Assembly (NCBI RefSeq): GCF_902506415.1
Contig: NZ_LR733275.1
Coordinates: 4,564,176 to 4,628,175, forward strand
DNA from: Massilia sp. 9I
GTDB taxonomy: Bacteria; Pseudomonadota; Gammaproteobacteria; Burkholderiales; Burkholderiaceae_D
DNA length: 64,000 nt
Direction of reading: 5' to 3'
The first letter of the stretch is position 1. Every line of letters starts with the position of its first letter. Both the position numbers and the translations under genes were made by a program. Below the pieces are notes generated by a model that saw only the letters and a program-made list of their open reading frames with translations, made no database searches and was not told the origin of the DNA. Positions 26,759 through 35,939 of the stretch are shown piece after piece.

Positions 26759-28204
26759 ATGCTGAAGAAACTCGTACTCCTTAGCGTCCTGGGCGCCGCA
26801 CTCGGTGGCTGCACCACCGTCGGTCCCGACTTCAAGGCCCCTGCCAGCGCGGCCGATACCTCATACCGCCATGCGGCGTCGAACAATAACGCCGCGCGCC
26901 TGCCGGCCCAGTGGTGGACCGTGTTCGGCGACGCCACTCTGGACCAGTTGGAAGCGCGCGCCCTGCGCGACAACCCGGGCGTACAGGCCGCCGCGCAGCG
27001 CCTGCTGCAGGCGCAAGCCCAGCTGGGCGTGGTGCGCGCCGGCCAGGTGCCGAACGTCTCGGTGGGCGTGGGCGTGTCGAACTCGCGTACTTCGAGCGAG
27101 ACCTCGCAGGGTATCGCGCTGGGCCACCGTTCGATCGAAGGCAACAACTTCAGCGTCGGCGCCTCGCTCTCGTATGAACTCGACCTGTGGGGCCGCGTGC
27201 GCCGCGTGGTGGAAGCGTCCGACGCCCAGGCGCTGGCCGCGCAGAACGACCGCGACGGCGTGCTCCTGATGCTGTCCGGCCAAGTGGCGAGCTCCTACTG
27301 GCAGCTGCGCGGGCTCGATGCCGAACTGGCGATCCTGCGCGACGCCCTGGCGGCGCGGCGCGAAGCGCAAGACCTGGTCGAAGCGCGCTTCAGGGGCGGG
27401 CTGACGAACGAACTGGACGTCTCGCGCGCCCGCATCGAACGCGCCAACGCCGAAGCCGACCTGCACGAGGTGCAGCGCCAGCGCAATACGGTCGAACACG
27501 CGCTGGCCACTTTGGTCGGCGCCTCGCCGAGCGCGCCGCTGCTGGCGGGCGACGCGAAGGCCCAGCTGCCGCAGCCCCCAAACATTCCGGTCGGCCTGCC
27601 GGCCAGCCTGGTGGGGCAGCGTCCCGACCTGGCGGCCAGCGTCGCCCAGATCAAGTCCTTCAACGCCCAGGTGGGCGTGGCCGAAGGCGCGTTCTACCCG
27701 TCGCTGTCGCTCACGTCGAACTTCGGCTTCGCCTCGGAGCACCTGCGCGACCTGGCCAGCGGCGGCGCACGTCAGTTCTCCTTCGGTCCGCTGGCGCTGT
27801 CGCTGCCGATCTTCGACGGCGGCCGCAACAAGGCCAACCTGGCGCTGTCGAAAGCACGCTACGAGGAAGCGGTGGCCAACCACCAGACGCGCCTCCTGAC
27901 CGCGCTGCGCGAAGTGGAAGACGCGCTGTCGGACGTGGAGCAGCGCCAGCGCCAGGGCGAGGTGCAGACGCAGTCGCAGCAAGCCGCGGCGCGCGCGCTG
28001 CTGGTGGCGCAGGCGCGCTACCAGCGCGGCCTGTCGACCTATCTCGACGTCACCGAAGCCCAGCGCACCTCGCTGGCGGCGGACCGCGCGGCAAGCCAGA
28101 TCCGCACCCAGCGCCTGCTGGCGACCGTCGCCGTGGCGCGTGCGCTCGGCGGCGGCTGGGAGCAGGGCGAAGCACTCGCTACGATCGCGAAAGCGCCGCA
28201 GTAA
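26759..28204 (+). CDS. NodT/OprM-family outer membrane efflux lipoprotein
   Basis: A 481-residue outer-membrane factor. A lipoprotein signal ends at LGGC, followed by TTVGPDFKAP, the standard opening of this family. Two repeated TolC-type helical halves follow, with SLSYELDLWGRVRR and ALSLPIFDGGRNKANL at the equivalent strand positions. Three nearby ATGs exist (26744, 26753, 26759); I prefer 26759, as AGAGA is well spaced before it. It completes the emrA-emrB pump. Confidence 0.9.
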   Translation: MLKKLVLLSVLGAALGGCTTVGPDFKAPASAADTSYRHAASNNNAARLPAQWWTVFGDATLDQLEARALRDNPGVQAAAQRLLQAQAQLGVVRAGQVPNVSVGVGVSNSRTSSETSQGIALGHRSIEGNNFSVGASLSYELDLWGRVRRVVEASDAQALAAQNDRDGVLLMLSGQVASSYWQLRGLDAELAILRDALAARREAQDLVEARFRGGLTNELDVSRARIERANAEADLHEVQRQRNTVEHALATLVGASPSAPLLAGDAKAQLPQPPNIPVGLPASLVGQRPDLAASVAQIKSFNAQVGVAEGAFYPSLSLTSNFGFASEHLRDLASGGARQFSFGPLALSLPIFDGGRNKANLALSKARYEEAVANHQTRLLTALREVEDALSDVEQRQRQGEVQTQSQQAAARALLVAQARYQRGLSTYLDVTEAQRTSLAADRAASQIRTQRLLATVAVARALGGGWEQGEALATIAKAPQ

Positions 28205-28216
28205 AGTAGGGCTACA

Positions 28217-28249
28217 ATGCGGATCACTCAACCATACGAGGATCCGCAT
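28217..28249 (+). promoter_or_regulatory. Hairpin just before a start codon
   Basis: Perfect arms ATGCGGATC (28217-28225) and GATCCGCAT (28241-28249) with a 15-base loop. The hairpin ends one base before the ATG at 28251 and includes part of the GAGGA ribosome site. Confidence 0.5.
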
Positions 28250-28250
28250 C

Positions 28251-29288
28251 ATGTCCCTGCCTGCACGCGCCCTGTTCCTTGCTGCCCTCCTGGTTTCCAG
28301 TGCGGCCAGCGCCCAATCCTGGCAAGCCGTCCCCAGCGGCACCGGCGCCGAGCTGCGTGGCCTGTCGGTCGTGAACGGCAAGGTGGCCTGGGCCAGCGGC
28401 GCCAAGGGCACCGTCCTGCGCACCGTCGATGGCCAGCAATGGCAGGCGATGCAGGTGCCGGACGCCGACAAGATCGACTTCCGTGACATCCAGGCGTTCG
28501 ACGCGAACAGCGCCGTCGTGATGGGCGCAGGGCCGGGCGCGGCCTCGCGCATCTACCGCACCGACGATGGCGGCGCCAGTTGGAAGCTGATCGTCACCAA
28601 CCCGGTGGCCGAAGGCTTCTGGGACGCGATGGCCTTCTGGGACAAGGACAAGGGCATCCTGTTCGGCGACCCGGTCAAGGGCAGCTTCCAGGTCTACACG
28701 ACGAACGACGGCGGCCGCTCCTGGCAGGAGATCGCTTCGAAAGGTATCGAAGCGATGCCGAACGAAGGCGCCTTTGCCGCCAGCGGCACCTGCCTCGCCG
28801 TGGCAGGCAGCAGCGACGCCTGGATCGCGACCGGCGGCAGCGCCACTTCGCGCGTGTTCCACTCCCCTGATGGCGGCAAGACCTGGCGCGCTTCCGCGAC
28901 CCCGATTCCTGCCGGCGCCGCCGCGCGCGGCGTGTTCTCGGTCGCCTTCCTGAATCCGAAAGAGGGCTTCGCCGCCGGCGGCGACTACAAGGAAACCCGC
29001 ATGGCCGGCACCAATGGCGCCTTCACCACGGACGGCGGCGCCAGCTGGACGCCGGTGCAGGTCGCGCCCGCCGGCTACATGTCGGTGGTGATGCCCGTAC
29101 CCGGCGCGCCGCGTGCGCTCGTTGCCGCAGGCCTGGCGGGTTCGGGCTATTCGCTGAATGCCGGCCGCAACTGGACCGAACTCGACAAGACACCGATGAA
29201 CACGGTCGGCTTCGCCAGCCCGACTCAGGGCTGGGCCGTGGGACCGAAAGGCTTGCTGATGAAGTACACGGGGCCCGCGCTGCAATGA
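28251..29288 (+). CDS. YCF48/BNR-like beta-propeller secreted protein
   Basis: A 345-residue periplasmic protein. A signal peptide (LFLAALLVSSAASA-QSW) is followed by a seven-bladed propeller of the YCF48/sialidase-BNR kind: Asp-box-like repeats such as RTDDGGASWKL, TTNDGGRSWQEI, HSPDGGKTWRAS and TTDGGASWTPV recur about every 45-50 residues. Relatives are often annotated as photosystem II assembly factor-like or oxidoreductase, but there is no photosystem here. Function unknown; protein binding is likely. A gene for an M49-like peptidase follows 42 bases later. Confidence 0.8.
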   Translation: MSLPARALFLAALLVSSAASAQSWQAVPSGTGAELRGLSVVNGKVAWASGAKGTVLRTVDGQQWQAMQVPDADKIDFRDIQAFDANSAVVMGAGPGAASRIYRTDDGGASWKLIVTNPVAEGFWDAMAFWDKDKGILFGDPVKGSFQVYTTNDGGRSWQEIASKGIEAMPNEGAFAASGTCLAVAGSSDAWIATGGSATSRVFHSPDGGKTWRASATPIPAGAAARGVFSVAFLNPKEGFAAGGDYKETRMAGTNGAFTTDGGASWTPVQVAPAGYMSVVMPVPGAPRALVAAGLAGSGYSLNAGRNWTELDKTPMNTVGFASPTQGWAVGPKGLLMKYTGPALQ

Positions 29289-29330
29289 GGTTTACAATCG
29301 CCGCACAATAACACCCTGACAGGAGACTCC

Positions 29331-31049
29331 ATGAACAAGCTGTTCGCACCCCTCGTGCTGGTCGCGGCCCTCGGCGCCGCGTACGCCAATGCGGCACAAG
29401 CGGCTGAGCCGGCCACCGCCGCCCAACTGCACGGCATGGCCAAGCGCTTCGCGCCGGCCGAACTCAAGGCCGACACTTCGAAGCTCTCGAAAGGCGACCG
29501 CGCCGCCATGGCCAAGCTGATCGAGGCCGCCAAGATCATCGACACCCTGCAGCTGCGCCAGCGCTGGTCCGGCAACGAAGCGCTGTGGGCTGCGCTCCAG
29601 AAAGACAACTCGGAACTGGGCAAGGCGCGCCAGAACGCCTTCTGGCTGAACAAGGGCCCGTGGTCGGGCCTCGACGACAACCAGTCCTTCATGCCCGCCG
29701 AGTATGCCGGCATCAAGATCCCGGCCAAGAAGCCGCTGGGCGCCAATTTCTATCCCGAGAACGCGACCAAGGAAGCGCTGGAAAGCTGGATGAACGCTCT
29801 GCCGGCCGCGCAGAAAGCCGATGCGCAGTGGTTCTTCACCGTGATCCGCACTGGCCCCGACGGCAAGTTCCGCACCGTGAAGTATTCCGACGAATACCGC
29901 GCTGACCTGGAAAAGCTGGCCAAGCTGCTGCGCGACGCCGCGGCCTCCACAGACAACGCCTCGCTCAAGAAATTCCTGAGCCTGCGCGCCGACGCCTTCC
30001 TGTCGAACGACTACCTGGCCTCGGACTTCGCCTGGATGGACCTGGACGCTCCGGTCGACGTCACCATCGGCCCGTACGAAACCTATAACGACGAGCTGTT
30101 CGGCTACAAGGCCGCCTTCGAAGCCTACGTGAGCATCCGCGACCAGAAGGAAACCCAGAAGCTGGCCTTCTTCGGCAAGCACCTGCAGGAACTGGAAGAC
30201 AACCTGCCGGTCGACAAGCAGTACCGCAATCCGAAGGTCGGCGCGATCGCCCCGATGGTGGTGGTGAACCAGGTCTACGGCGCCGGCGATGGCAACATGG
30301 GCGTGCAGACTGCCGCCTACAACCTGCCGAACGACGAGCGCGTGATCCGCGAGCGCGGCTCCAAGCGCGTGATGCTCAAGAACGTGCAGGAAGCGAAGTT
30401 CCAGTCGACCCTGAAGCCCATCTCGAAGCTGGTATTGCGCCCGCAAGACCAGAAGGACCTCGACTTCGATTCCTTCTTCACCCACATCCTGGCGCACGAG
30501 ATCATGCACGGCCTCGGTCCGCACCACACGAAGAAGGACGGCAAGGAATCGACCCCGCGCCAGGACCTGAAGGACACCTATTCGACCATCGAGGAAGCCA
30601 AGGCCGACATCACCGGCCTGTGGGCGCTGGGCTATATGATGGACAAGAGCCTGCTGAAGGACACGCTGGGGCAGGGCGCGGCCGCCGAACGCAAGCTCTA
30701 CAACACCTTCCTGGCCTCGAGCTTCCGCACCCTGCACTTCGGCCTGACTTCCTCGCACGCGCGCGGCATGGCGATCCAGGTCAACTACCTGCTCGACAAG
30801 GGCGGCTTCGTGGCGAATGGCGACGGCACCTTCTCGGTCGACTTCAAGAAGATCAAGGGAGCGGTCGCGGACCTCGACCGCGAGTTCCTGACCATCGAAG
30901 CCACCGGCGACTACGACGCTGCCAAAGCGATGATGACGAAGTACGTGGTGATCCGTCCGGAAGTGCAGAAGGCGCTCGACAAGCTGAAATCGAGCGTGCC
31001 GAACGACATCCGCCCGAGCTTCGTGACAGCGGCTTCGCTGACGAAGTAA
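29331..31049 (+). CDS. DPP III/M49-like zinc peptidase, secreted
   Basis: A 572-residue protein with a signal peptide (ending near AAQAAEP). The zinc motif is HEIMH at residues 389-393 in LAHEIMHGLGPHH, and the second motif is TIEEAKADITGLWAL with E421/E422. This is the HExxHGxGP variant seen in the DPP III-like part of plant Nudix hydrolase 3 homologues, rather than the HExxGH of classical dipeptidyl peptidase III. AGGAG precedes the ATG. An export signal on an M49-type peptidase is notable. Substrate unknown. Confidence 0.8.
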   Translation: MNKLFAPLVLVAALGAAYANAAQAAEPATAAQLHGMAKRFAPAELKADTSKLSKGDRAAMAKLIEAAKIIDTLQLRQRWSGNEALWAALQKDNSELGKARQNAFWLNKGPWSGLDDNQSFMPAEYAGIKIPAKKPLGANFYPENATKEALESWMNALPAAQKADAQWFFTVIRTGPDGKFRTVKYSDEYRADLEKLAKLLRDAAASTDNASLKKFLSLRADAFLSNDYLASDFAWMDLDAPVDVTIGPYETYNDELFGYKAAFEAYVSIRDQKETQKLAFFGKHLQELEDNLPVDKQYRNPKVGAIAPMVVVNQVYGAGDGNMGVQTAAYNLPNDERVIRERGSKRVMLKNVQEAKFQSTLKPISKLVLRPQDQKDLDFDSFFTHILAHEIMHGLGPHHTKKDGKESTPRQDLKDTYSTIEEAKADITGLWALGYMMDKSLLKDTLGQGAAAERKLYNTFLASSFRTLHFGLTSSHARGMAIQVNYLLDKGGFVANGDGTFSVDFKKIKGAVADLDREFLTIEATGDYDAAKAMMTKYVVIRPEVQKALDKLKSSVPNDIRPSFVTAASLTK

Positions 31050-31220
31050 TGCCGATTCGGCGGCCTGTTTGGCACGTACGCAACAGTGCCGCCGAATTTA
31101 CTTAATCTAAACTGAAAGCCTCGTCAATCCATACAGGCTCCGTGTTATAGTCACAGCATTGCTTCGGGGAAATTATTGTGCGCTGTCCCGGCGCCGTCCC
31201 GCGGCCTGAACGACAAGAAC

Positions 31221-32390
31221 ATGACGACGAAGCCCCTCTCCACTGGCGCGCGATTGGCCATCGGCTACGGCGCCGTGATCCTCCTGATGATCGCGCTGGC
31301 CGTGCTCGCCGCGGCGCGCGCGGGGCAGATCGAGCAGCTCCTGTTCCGCATCGACGACGTCAACGGCATCAAGCAGCGCTATGCCTTCGAGCTGCGCTCC
31401 AGCGTGCGCGACCGCGCGATCGCTGTGCGCGACGTCGCCCTCGCTCCCGATCCGGCCGCAGCCGCAGCCCCGATCGCCCGCCTCAAGACCCTGGCCGATG
31501 CTTATGCGCAAGCGGCCTCGCCGCTGGACGCGCTGTTCCACGAACTCCCGAGTATCCAGCTCGGGGAGCGGGAATCGCTGGCCGCGATCAAGGAACAGGA
31601 AAGACGCACCCGTCCGCTGGTCGAGCGCATGGTCGCGCTGCACGCCCTGGGAGAAACCCAGGAAGCCAGGGCCCTGCTGGCGCAGCAGGTGGCGCCGGCC
31701 TTTGTCGACTGGCAGGCCAGCCTTGCGCGTTTCATCGAACTCGAAAGCAAGCTGTCGGCCGACGACATGGCCCATGCGCGCCAGCTGGCCTCCGGTTTTT
31801 CGCAGTGGATCGTGCTGCTGTGCGCAGGCGCCGTCGCAGCGGCCGTGTTCGGCACCTGGTATGTGTTGCGCGCCCTGCCGCGCACGGAGGCTGAACCGCT
31901 GAAGGACGATCCCGCAGCGGACCAACCGCCTGCCGCGCCGCCCAAGCGTGTCGACGACATCGTCGGCGCCATCGACGGCCTTGCCTTCCGCGCCAACATC
32001 CTGGCGCTCGACGCCGCCGTGCATGCGCTGCGCAGCGGCGAGCAGGACGAGGACAGCAACGCCGTGGTCCAGGAACTGCAAGCGCTGGCGCTGCGTTCCA
32101 CGGCCGTGGTGAAGGATATCCGCGACCTGGTCGGCAGCCCGGTGGCCCAGATGGAAGACGCCGGCGCGCTGCAGGCGATCGCGAACGCGGTGGCGCGGGT
32201 CACCGCGGTGACCTCGGCGATCGGCCTCGAGGATGGCCAGGCGCCGGGCCAGAGCGAAAGCGCGCGCCGCACCACGGCCCTGCTGCAGGCATCCACCGCG
32301 GCAGCCGCCATGGAAGCGGAAGTGCAGCGCCTGGCTGCCATCCTGCCGCCGCTGCAGGGCGGCGAGCCCGCAGCTGCCGGGCAAAACTGA
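31221..32390 (+). CDS. Chemoreceptor-like membrane protein with degenerate signalling tip
   Basis: A 389-residue protein built like a methyl-accepting chemotaxis protein: a membrane helix at about 11-33, a helical periplasmic four-helix-bundle-like region, and a second membrane helix near 197-218 (WIVLLCAGAVAAAVFGTWYV). A short cytoplasmic part follows, with GLAFRANILALDAAVHALRS at about 253-272. This aligns with the receptor tip [20 protein letters not shown], but key residues differ and the rest of the bundle is short. No HAMP domain is obvious. The ATG at 31221 lacks a strong ribosome site; a TTG at 31176 is an alternative. Confidence 0.7.
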   Translation: MTTKPLSTGARLAIGYGAVILLMIALAVLAAARAGQIEQLLFRIDDVNGIKQRYAFELRSSVRDRAIAVRDVALAPDPAAAAAPIARLKTLADAYAQAASPLDALFHELPSIQLGERESLAAIKEQERRTRPLVERMVALHALGETQEARALLAQQVAPAFVDWQASLARFIELESKLSADDMAHARQLASGFSQWIVLLCAGAVAAAVFGTWYVLRALPRTEAEPLKDDPAADQPPAAPPKRVDDIVGAIDGLAFRANILALDAAVHALRSGEQDEDSNAVVQELQALALRSTAVVKDIRDLVGSPVAQMEDAGALQAIANAVARVTAVTSAIGLEDGQAPGQSESARRTTALLQASTAAAAMEAEVQRLAAILPPLQGGEPAAAGQN

Positions 32391-32494
32391 CAAGTTTGCC
32401 GTTCTAAACACGGACAAATATTTTCCTCAAAGCAGGGCTTGAGCCCGGGCTAGAATTGCCGTTAGGCATTTCATTGTCCCTGGGAGAAATCGCG

Positions 32495-33190
32495 ATGTTC
32501 AAGCCCTTCATGGCCGGCGTACTGGCGGCAAGCCTGTTCGCTCCGGCACTCCACGCCGCCGAGCTGACCACGCTGGAAAAGCGCTGGCTGGAAGCCGCCG
32601 GGCCGGTGCTGGCCTACTCCCAGCAACTTAAACTCCCCCTCGACATCACCGTGCAGCCCCAGCCGCGTCCCGGCGACGTGCCGCTGGCGATGGGCTTCGA
32701 CAAGGGCCGCTGCAAACTGGTGATGTCGCTGCGCAACAACCCGGATGCCGAGACGGTGCTGGCCGGGATCCCCGAAGCCCAGCAGGGCGCGCTGATCGAA
32801 GCCATGGCGGCGCACGAGATCGCGCACTGCTGGCGTTATGCGCAAGGCGCCTGGCACGCGCTGCCGGCCGGCTTCGTCGAAGTGGGCGAGGAGCGCGCCG
32901 CGGACTCGTCGCTGCTGGCGGCCTCGAAAGCGATGCGCGAGACGCGCCGCGAAGAAGGCTTCGCCGACCTGGCCGCGCTGGCCTGGACCCGGCGCAGCAA
33001 GCCAGACGAGTACGCGCGCGTCTACCAGTGGCTGGCCGGCGTGCGCGACCGGGTCAGCGTGCCGCGTAGCGGGCACGACACCCGCGCCTGGGTGCGCCTG
33101 GCGGGCGACGGCGCCGCTTTCGGCAAGCTCGATGCGCCCTTCGACAACGTGGACGGACTGTGGCGCGAGGGCCTGCTCGCCACCGAATAG
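32495..33190 (+). CDS. Secreted HExxH putative metalloprotease
   Basis: A 231-residue protein with a signal peptide (MFKPFMAGVLAASLFAPALHA). It contains one zinc-protease-like motif, AAHEIAHCWRY, and downstream acidic residues (EVGEERAADSSLLAAS) that could supply the third ligand, as in gluzincin-like families. No named family is recognised. GGGAGA precedes the ATG. It is a single gene by spacing. Confidence 0.65.
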   Translation: MFKPFMAGVLAASLFAPALHAAELTTLEKRWLEAAGPVLAYSQQLKLPLDITVQPQPRPGDVPLAMGFDKGRCKLVMSLRNNPDAETVLAGIPEAQQGALIEAMAAHEIAHCWRYAQGAWHALPAGFVEVGEERAADSSLLAASKAMRETRREEGFADLAALAWTRRSKPDEYARVYQWLAGVRDRVSVPRSGHDTRAWVRLAGDGAAFGKLDAPFDNVDGLWREGLLATE

Positions 33191-33298
33191 GCTTGGCGTA
33201 ATGACACATCGTTGATGAGCGTTCGCTGTCGCACAGATGGCCTCGAGCGTCGGGCGTTTAATGATGACATCACAACAACCTACACCAAGGGACACATC

Positions 33299-34315
33299 AT
33301 GAACCGACTCCTCGCCGCTCTGCTCGCCACCGTCGCCGGCACCACCATCGCCGCCGCTCCGGCCTTTGCCCAGAACGACGCCGCCGGCTACCGCACGGCA
33401 ATGCAGAAGATCGAAGCCGACCACAAGGCCGCCAAGCAGAAATGCGATGCGCTCAAGGATGAGGACGTTTGCGAGGAACAGGCCGACGTCGCCCGCGCAA
33501 AAGCCGAACTGGCTGCCGTGACCAAGTACGACAACACCAGCGCCAACCGCGAATCGGCACGCCGCAAGCTGGCCGAGGCCGAGTACGAACTGGCCGAAGA
33601 GAAGTGCGACACCATGAAGGGCAACGCCAAGGACAGCTGCATGAACAATGCCAAGTCGGTGCGCACCGCCGCCCTGGCAGACATCAAGGGCACGACCGAC
33701 GGCAAGGCTGCCAGCACCGGCGGCAGCGGCTCCACCGCCGCCACCGGCAGCGCCGGCCTGGTCGCCAGCACCGACACCAAGGATCCGGTGAAGGCGGCTG
33801 CCGTCGAGAAGTGCGAAGAAAAGGGCAACAAGACCGCCTGCCTGGTCGAGAACAAGGACAAGCCTGACACCGCCCTCGAGCGCGCCGGCGAGAAGACCCG
33901 CGCCGCCGCGGCCGGCGTGGTCGCCAAGACCAAGGAAGCGGCCCATAACGTGGCCGACAAGACCCGTGAAGTCACTTCCGGCGCCGCGGCCCGCACCGAG
34001 CGTACTGCCGAGAACGTCGGCGACAAGACCCGCGACACCGCCTCCACCGCGGCCGACAAGACCGAGAAGGCGACCGAGCGCGCCGGCTCGCGCACCGCGA
34101 CCGCGATGTCGGATACGGCCATCACCGCCAAGGTCAAGGCCGGCCTGGCCGCGGCGCCGGACACCAGCGCCCTGGCCGTCAAGGTCGAGACCGAGAAGGG
34201 CGTCGTCATGCTGAGCGGCTTCGTCGACTCGAAGGCCGAAGCCGAGCGCGCCGAGAAGGTCGCCAAGGGCGTCGAAGGCGTGACCAAGGTGAAGAGCACC
34301 ATCAAGGTCAAGTAA
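33299..34315 (+). CDS. Cysteine-pair, LEA-like and BON domain periplasmic protein
   Basis: A 338-residue protein with a signal peptide ending APAFA. Residues 25-190 hold three cysteine pairs in similar Lys/Glu-rich settings (KCDALKDEDVC, KCDTMKGNAKDSC, KCEEKGNKTAC). Then come LEA-like 11-residue repeats (VADKTREVTSGAA, VGDKTRDTASTAA, DKTEKATERAG) and a C-terminal BON domain (DTAITAKVKAGLAA ... EGVTKVKSTIKVK). BON domains bind phospholipid and envelope partners; LEA-type repeats suggest desiccation or osmotic protection. AAGGGA precedes the ATG; a strong terminator follows. Confidence 0.78.
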   Translation: MNRLLAALLATVAGTTIAAAPAFAQNDAAGYRTAMQKIEADHKAAKQKCDALKDEDVCEEQADVARAKAELAAVTKYDNTSANRESARRKLAEAEYELAEEKCDTMKGNAKDSCMNNAKSVRTAALADIKGTTDGKAASTGGSGSTAATGSAGLVASTDTKDPVKAAAVEKCEEKGNKTACLVENKDKPDTALERAGEKTRAAAAGVVAKTKEAAHNVADKTREVTSGAAARTERTAENVGDKTRDTASTAADKTEKATERAGSRTATAMSDTAITAKVKAGLAAAPDTSALAVKVETEKGVVMLSGFVDSKAEAERAEKVAKGVEGVTKVKSTIKVK

Positions 34316-34340
34316 GCCTGCAGCATCGCTCAGGTCCCGA

Positions 34341-34370
34341 GCCCGCACGGTGCGCCGTGCGGGCTTTTTC
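34341..34370 (+). terminator. Terminator after the LEA/BON gene
   Basis: Arms GCCCGCACGG (34341-34350) and CCGTGCGGGC (34355-34364), followed by TTTTTC. Confidence 0.9.
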
Positions 34371-34430
34371 TTTGGAATGCGCCGCCGCATATTGCCGGGG
34401 CGGCACAGAGCGCAGGGGTATAATTACTTT

Positions 34431-35258
34431 GTGAACAAACTTGAAGCCTTCGGATATATTGCCGCCCAGGCCGCACGCGGGGACATCACCTTTCCCACCA
34501 GCGTGAATGCCGTGCTGCGCCTGCAGCTGGCCCTGGACGATCCGGATTGCCACGTGGACGAGGCGATCCGCCTCGTGCTGTCCGAACCGCAGCTGGCCGC
34601 ACGCACCGTGGCGCTGGCCAACACTGCCGCCTACGGCAGCGGCGCCGGCGGCGCGCAGGTCAACAATGTACGCGCCGCCGTGCTGCGCATCGGCTACCGC
34701 CGCCTGCGCGGCCTGGTCGCCGCCCTGATGGTGCGCCAGTTTGGCCACCGCATCGCCGACCCGCTGCTGCGCGCCCGGGCCGAGCAGCTGTGGACCCACA
34801 GCGTGCAGGTGGCGGCGCTGGCGCAGGCACTGGCGCGCCACGTCACGAAGGTCGATCCCGACACCGCCCTGTTCGCCGGCATCGTGCACGAAGTCGGCGG
34901 CTTCTACCTGCTGTCGCGCGCCGACGAATTCCCCGGCCTGCTCGAGGACGATACCGAGAACTGGGGCGTGCTGGTGGAGGACGTGGCGAGCGTGGAGATC
35001 ATGCGCAAGCTGGCGATCCCGGCCGACGTGGCCGACGCCGTCTGCGGCTTGCGCGACGCGGTGCTGTCGCAGGAGCCGCAGTCCCTGCTCGACACCCTGG
35101 TGCTGGCCAACCGCTACGCCATGGTGGCCTCGCCGCTGGGCGGCGTGGGCCAGCACGACGATTACGCCAGCGGTCCGCTCGACGCCGCCACGCTGCAGTT
35201 GCTGCGCAGCGAAGCCGCGGACACCGCCCAGGCGCTGGGCGACGTTGCGCTGGTTTGA
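34431..35258 (+). CDS. HDOD domain protein
   Basis: A 275-residue HDOD-domain signalling protein. The HD-related output fold reads FPTSVNAVLRLQLALDDPDCH, ARTVALANTAAY, VRAAVLRIGYRRLRGLV and LWTHSVQVAALAQALARHV, then ALFAGIVHEVGGFYLL. HDOD proteins lack phosphodiesterase activity and act as scaffolds in signalling and motility. I chose the GTG at 34431 (VNKLEAFGYIA). A perfect TATAAT lies at 34419-34424, six bases before it, so the mRNA may be leaderless. Confidence 0.85.
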   Translation: MNKLEAFGYIAAQAARGDITFPTSVNAVLRLQLALDDPDCHVDEAIRLVLSEPQLAARTVALANTAAYGSGAGGAQVNNVRAAVLRIGYRRLRGLVAALMVRQFGHRIADPLLRARAEQLWTHSVQVAALAQALARHVTKVDPDTALFAGIVHEVGGFYLLSRADEFPGLLEDDTENWGVLVEDVASVEIMRKLAIPADVADAVCGLRDAVLSQEPQSLLDTLVLANRYAMVASPLGGVGQHDDYASGPLDAATLQLLRSEAADTAQALGDVALV

Positions 35259-35317
35259 TTCCTGAATTCTGATTTTTGCCGCCGCTCTCGCCGCCTTCTC
35301 TCTTTTTGGGACAGACA

Positions 35318-35881
35318 ATGCAAGCCTTGCCCTCCAACGCCGCCCTGATCAGCATCGACGTGCAGCAGGCCTTCGACGACCCGCGCTGGGGCCAGCGCAA
35401 CAATCCAGACGCGGAGCAGAACATCGCCGCGCTGCTGGCAGCCTGGCGCGAGACAGGGCGCCCCATCTTCCACATCCAGCACCGCTCGGCCTCGCCGACC
35501 GGCCTGTTCCGTGAAGGAACGCCCGGCTTCGCGCACAAGCCGGAAGGTCGGCCGCTGGCGGGCGAGCCGGTCATCGTCAAGAGCGTGAACAGTTCCTTTA
35601 TCGGCACCGACCTGGAGGCGCGCCTGCGTGCGGCCGGCATCGGGGTGCTGGTGATCGTCGGGCTCACGACCGACCATTGCGTTTCGACGACGGCGCGCAT
35701 GGCCGGCAACTTCGGCTTCGACACTTGGTTCGTGGCGGACGCCACCGCCACATTCGAGCGCACCGGTCCGGACGGCCGCCACTTCACGGCCGAGGAGATG
35801 CACGACACGGCCCTGGCTAGCCTGCATGGCGAATTTGCAACAGTTATATGGACAGAAGAGGTAGTGACAGCGCTGGCATGA
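35318..35881 (+). CDS. Isochorismatase-family cysteine hydrolase
   Basis: A 187-residue cysteine hydrolase of the isochorismatase/nicotinamidase fold. The catalytic triad is visible: Asp14 in ALISIDVQQAF, the lysine in VIVKSVNSSF, and the cysteine in TTDHCVSTTARMAGNFGF, preceded by the cis-peptide region VIVGL. Substrate cannot be assigned. I chose the ATG at 35318; the upstream in-frame extension (PPLSPPSLFLG) is atypical. It stands 59 bases after the HDOD gene. Confidence 0.85.
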   Translation: MQALPSNAALISIDVQQAFDDPRWGQRNNPDAEQNIAALLAAWRETGRPIFHIQHRSASPTGLFREGTPGFAHKPEGRPLAGEPVIVKSVNSSFIGTDLEARLRAAGIGVLVIVGLTTDHCVSTTARMAGNFGFDTWFVADATATFERTGPDGRHFTAEEMHDTALASLHGEFATVIWTEEVVTALA

Positions 35882-35939
35882 GCAAACTGCCAGATCTGAT
35901 GATACCATTGGGAATCTTATATTTCCTTTTGGAATCATC

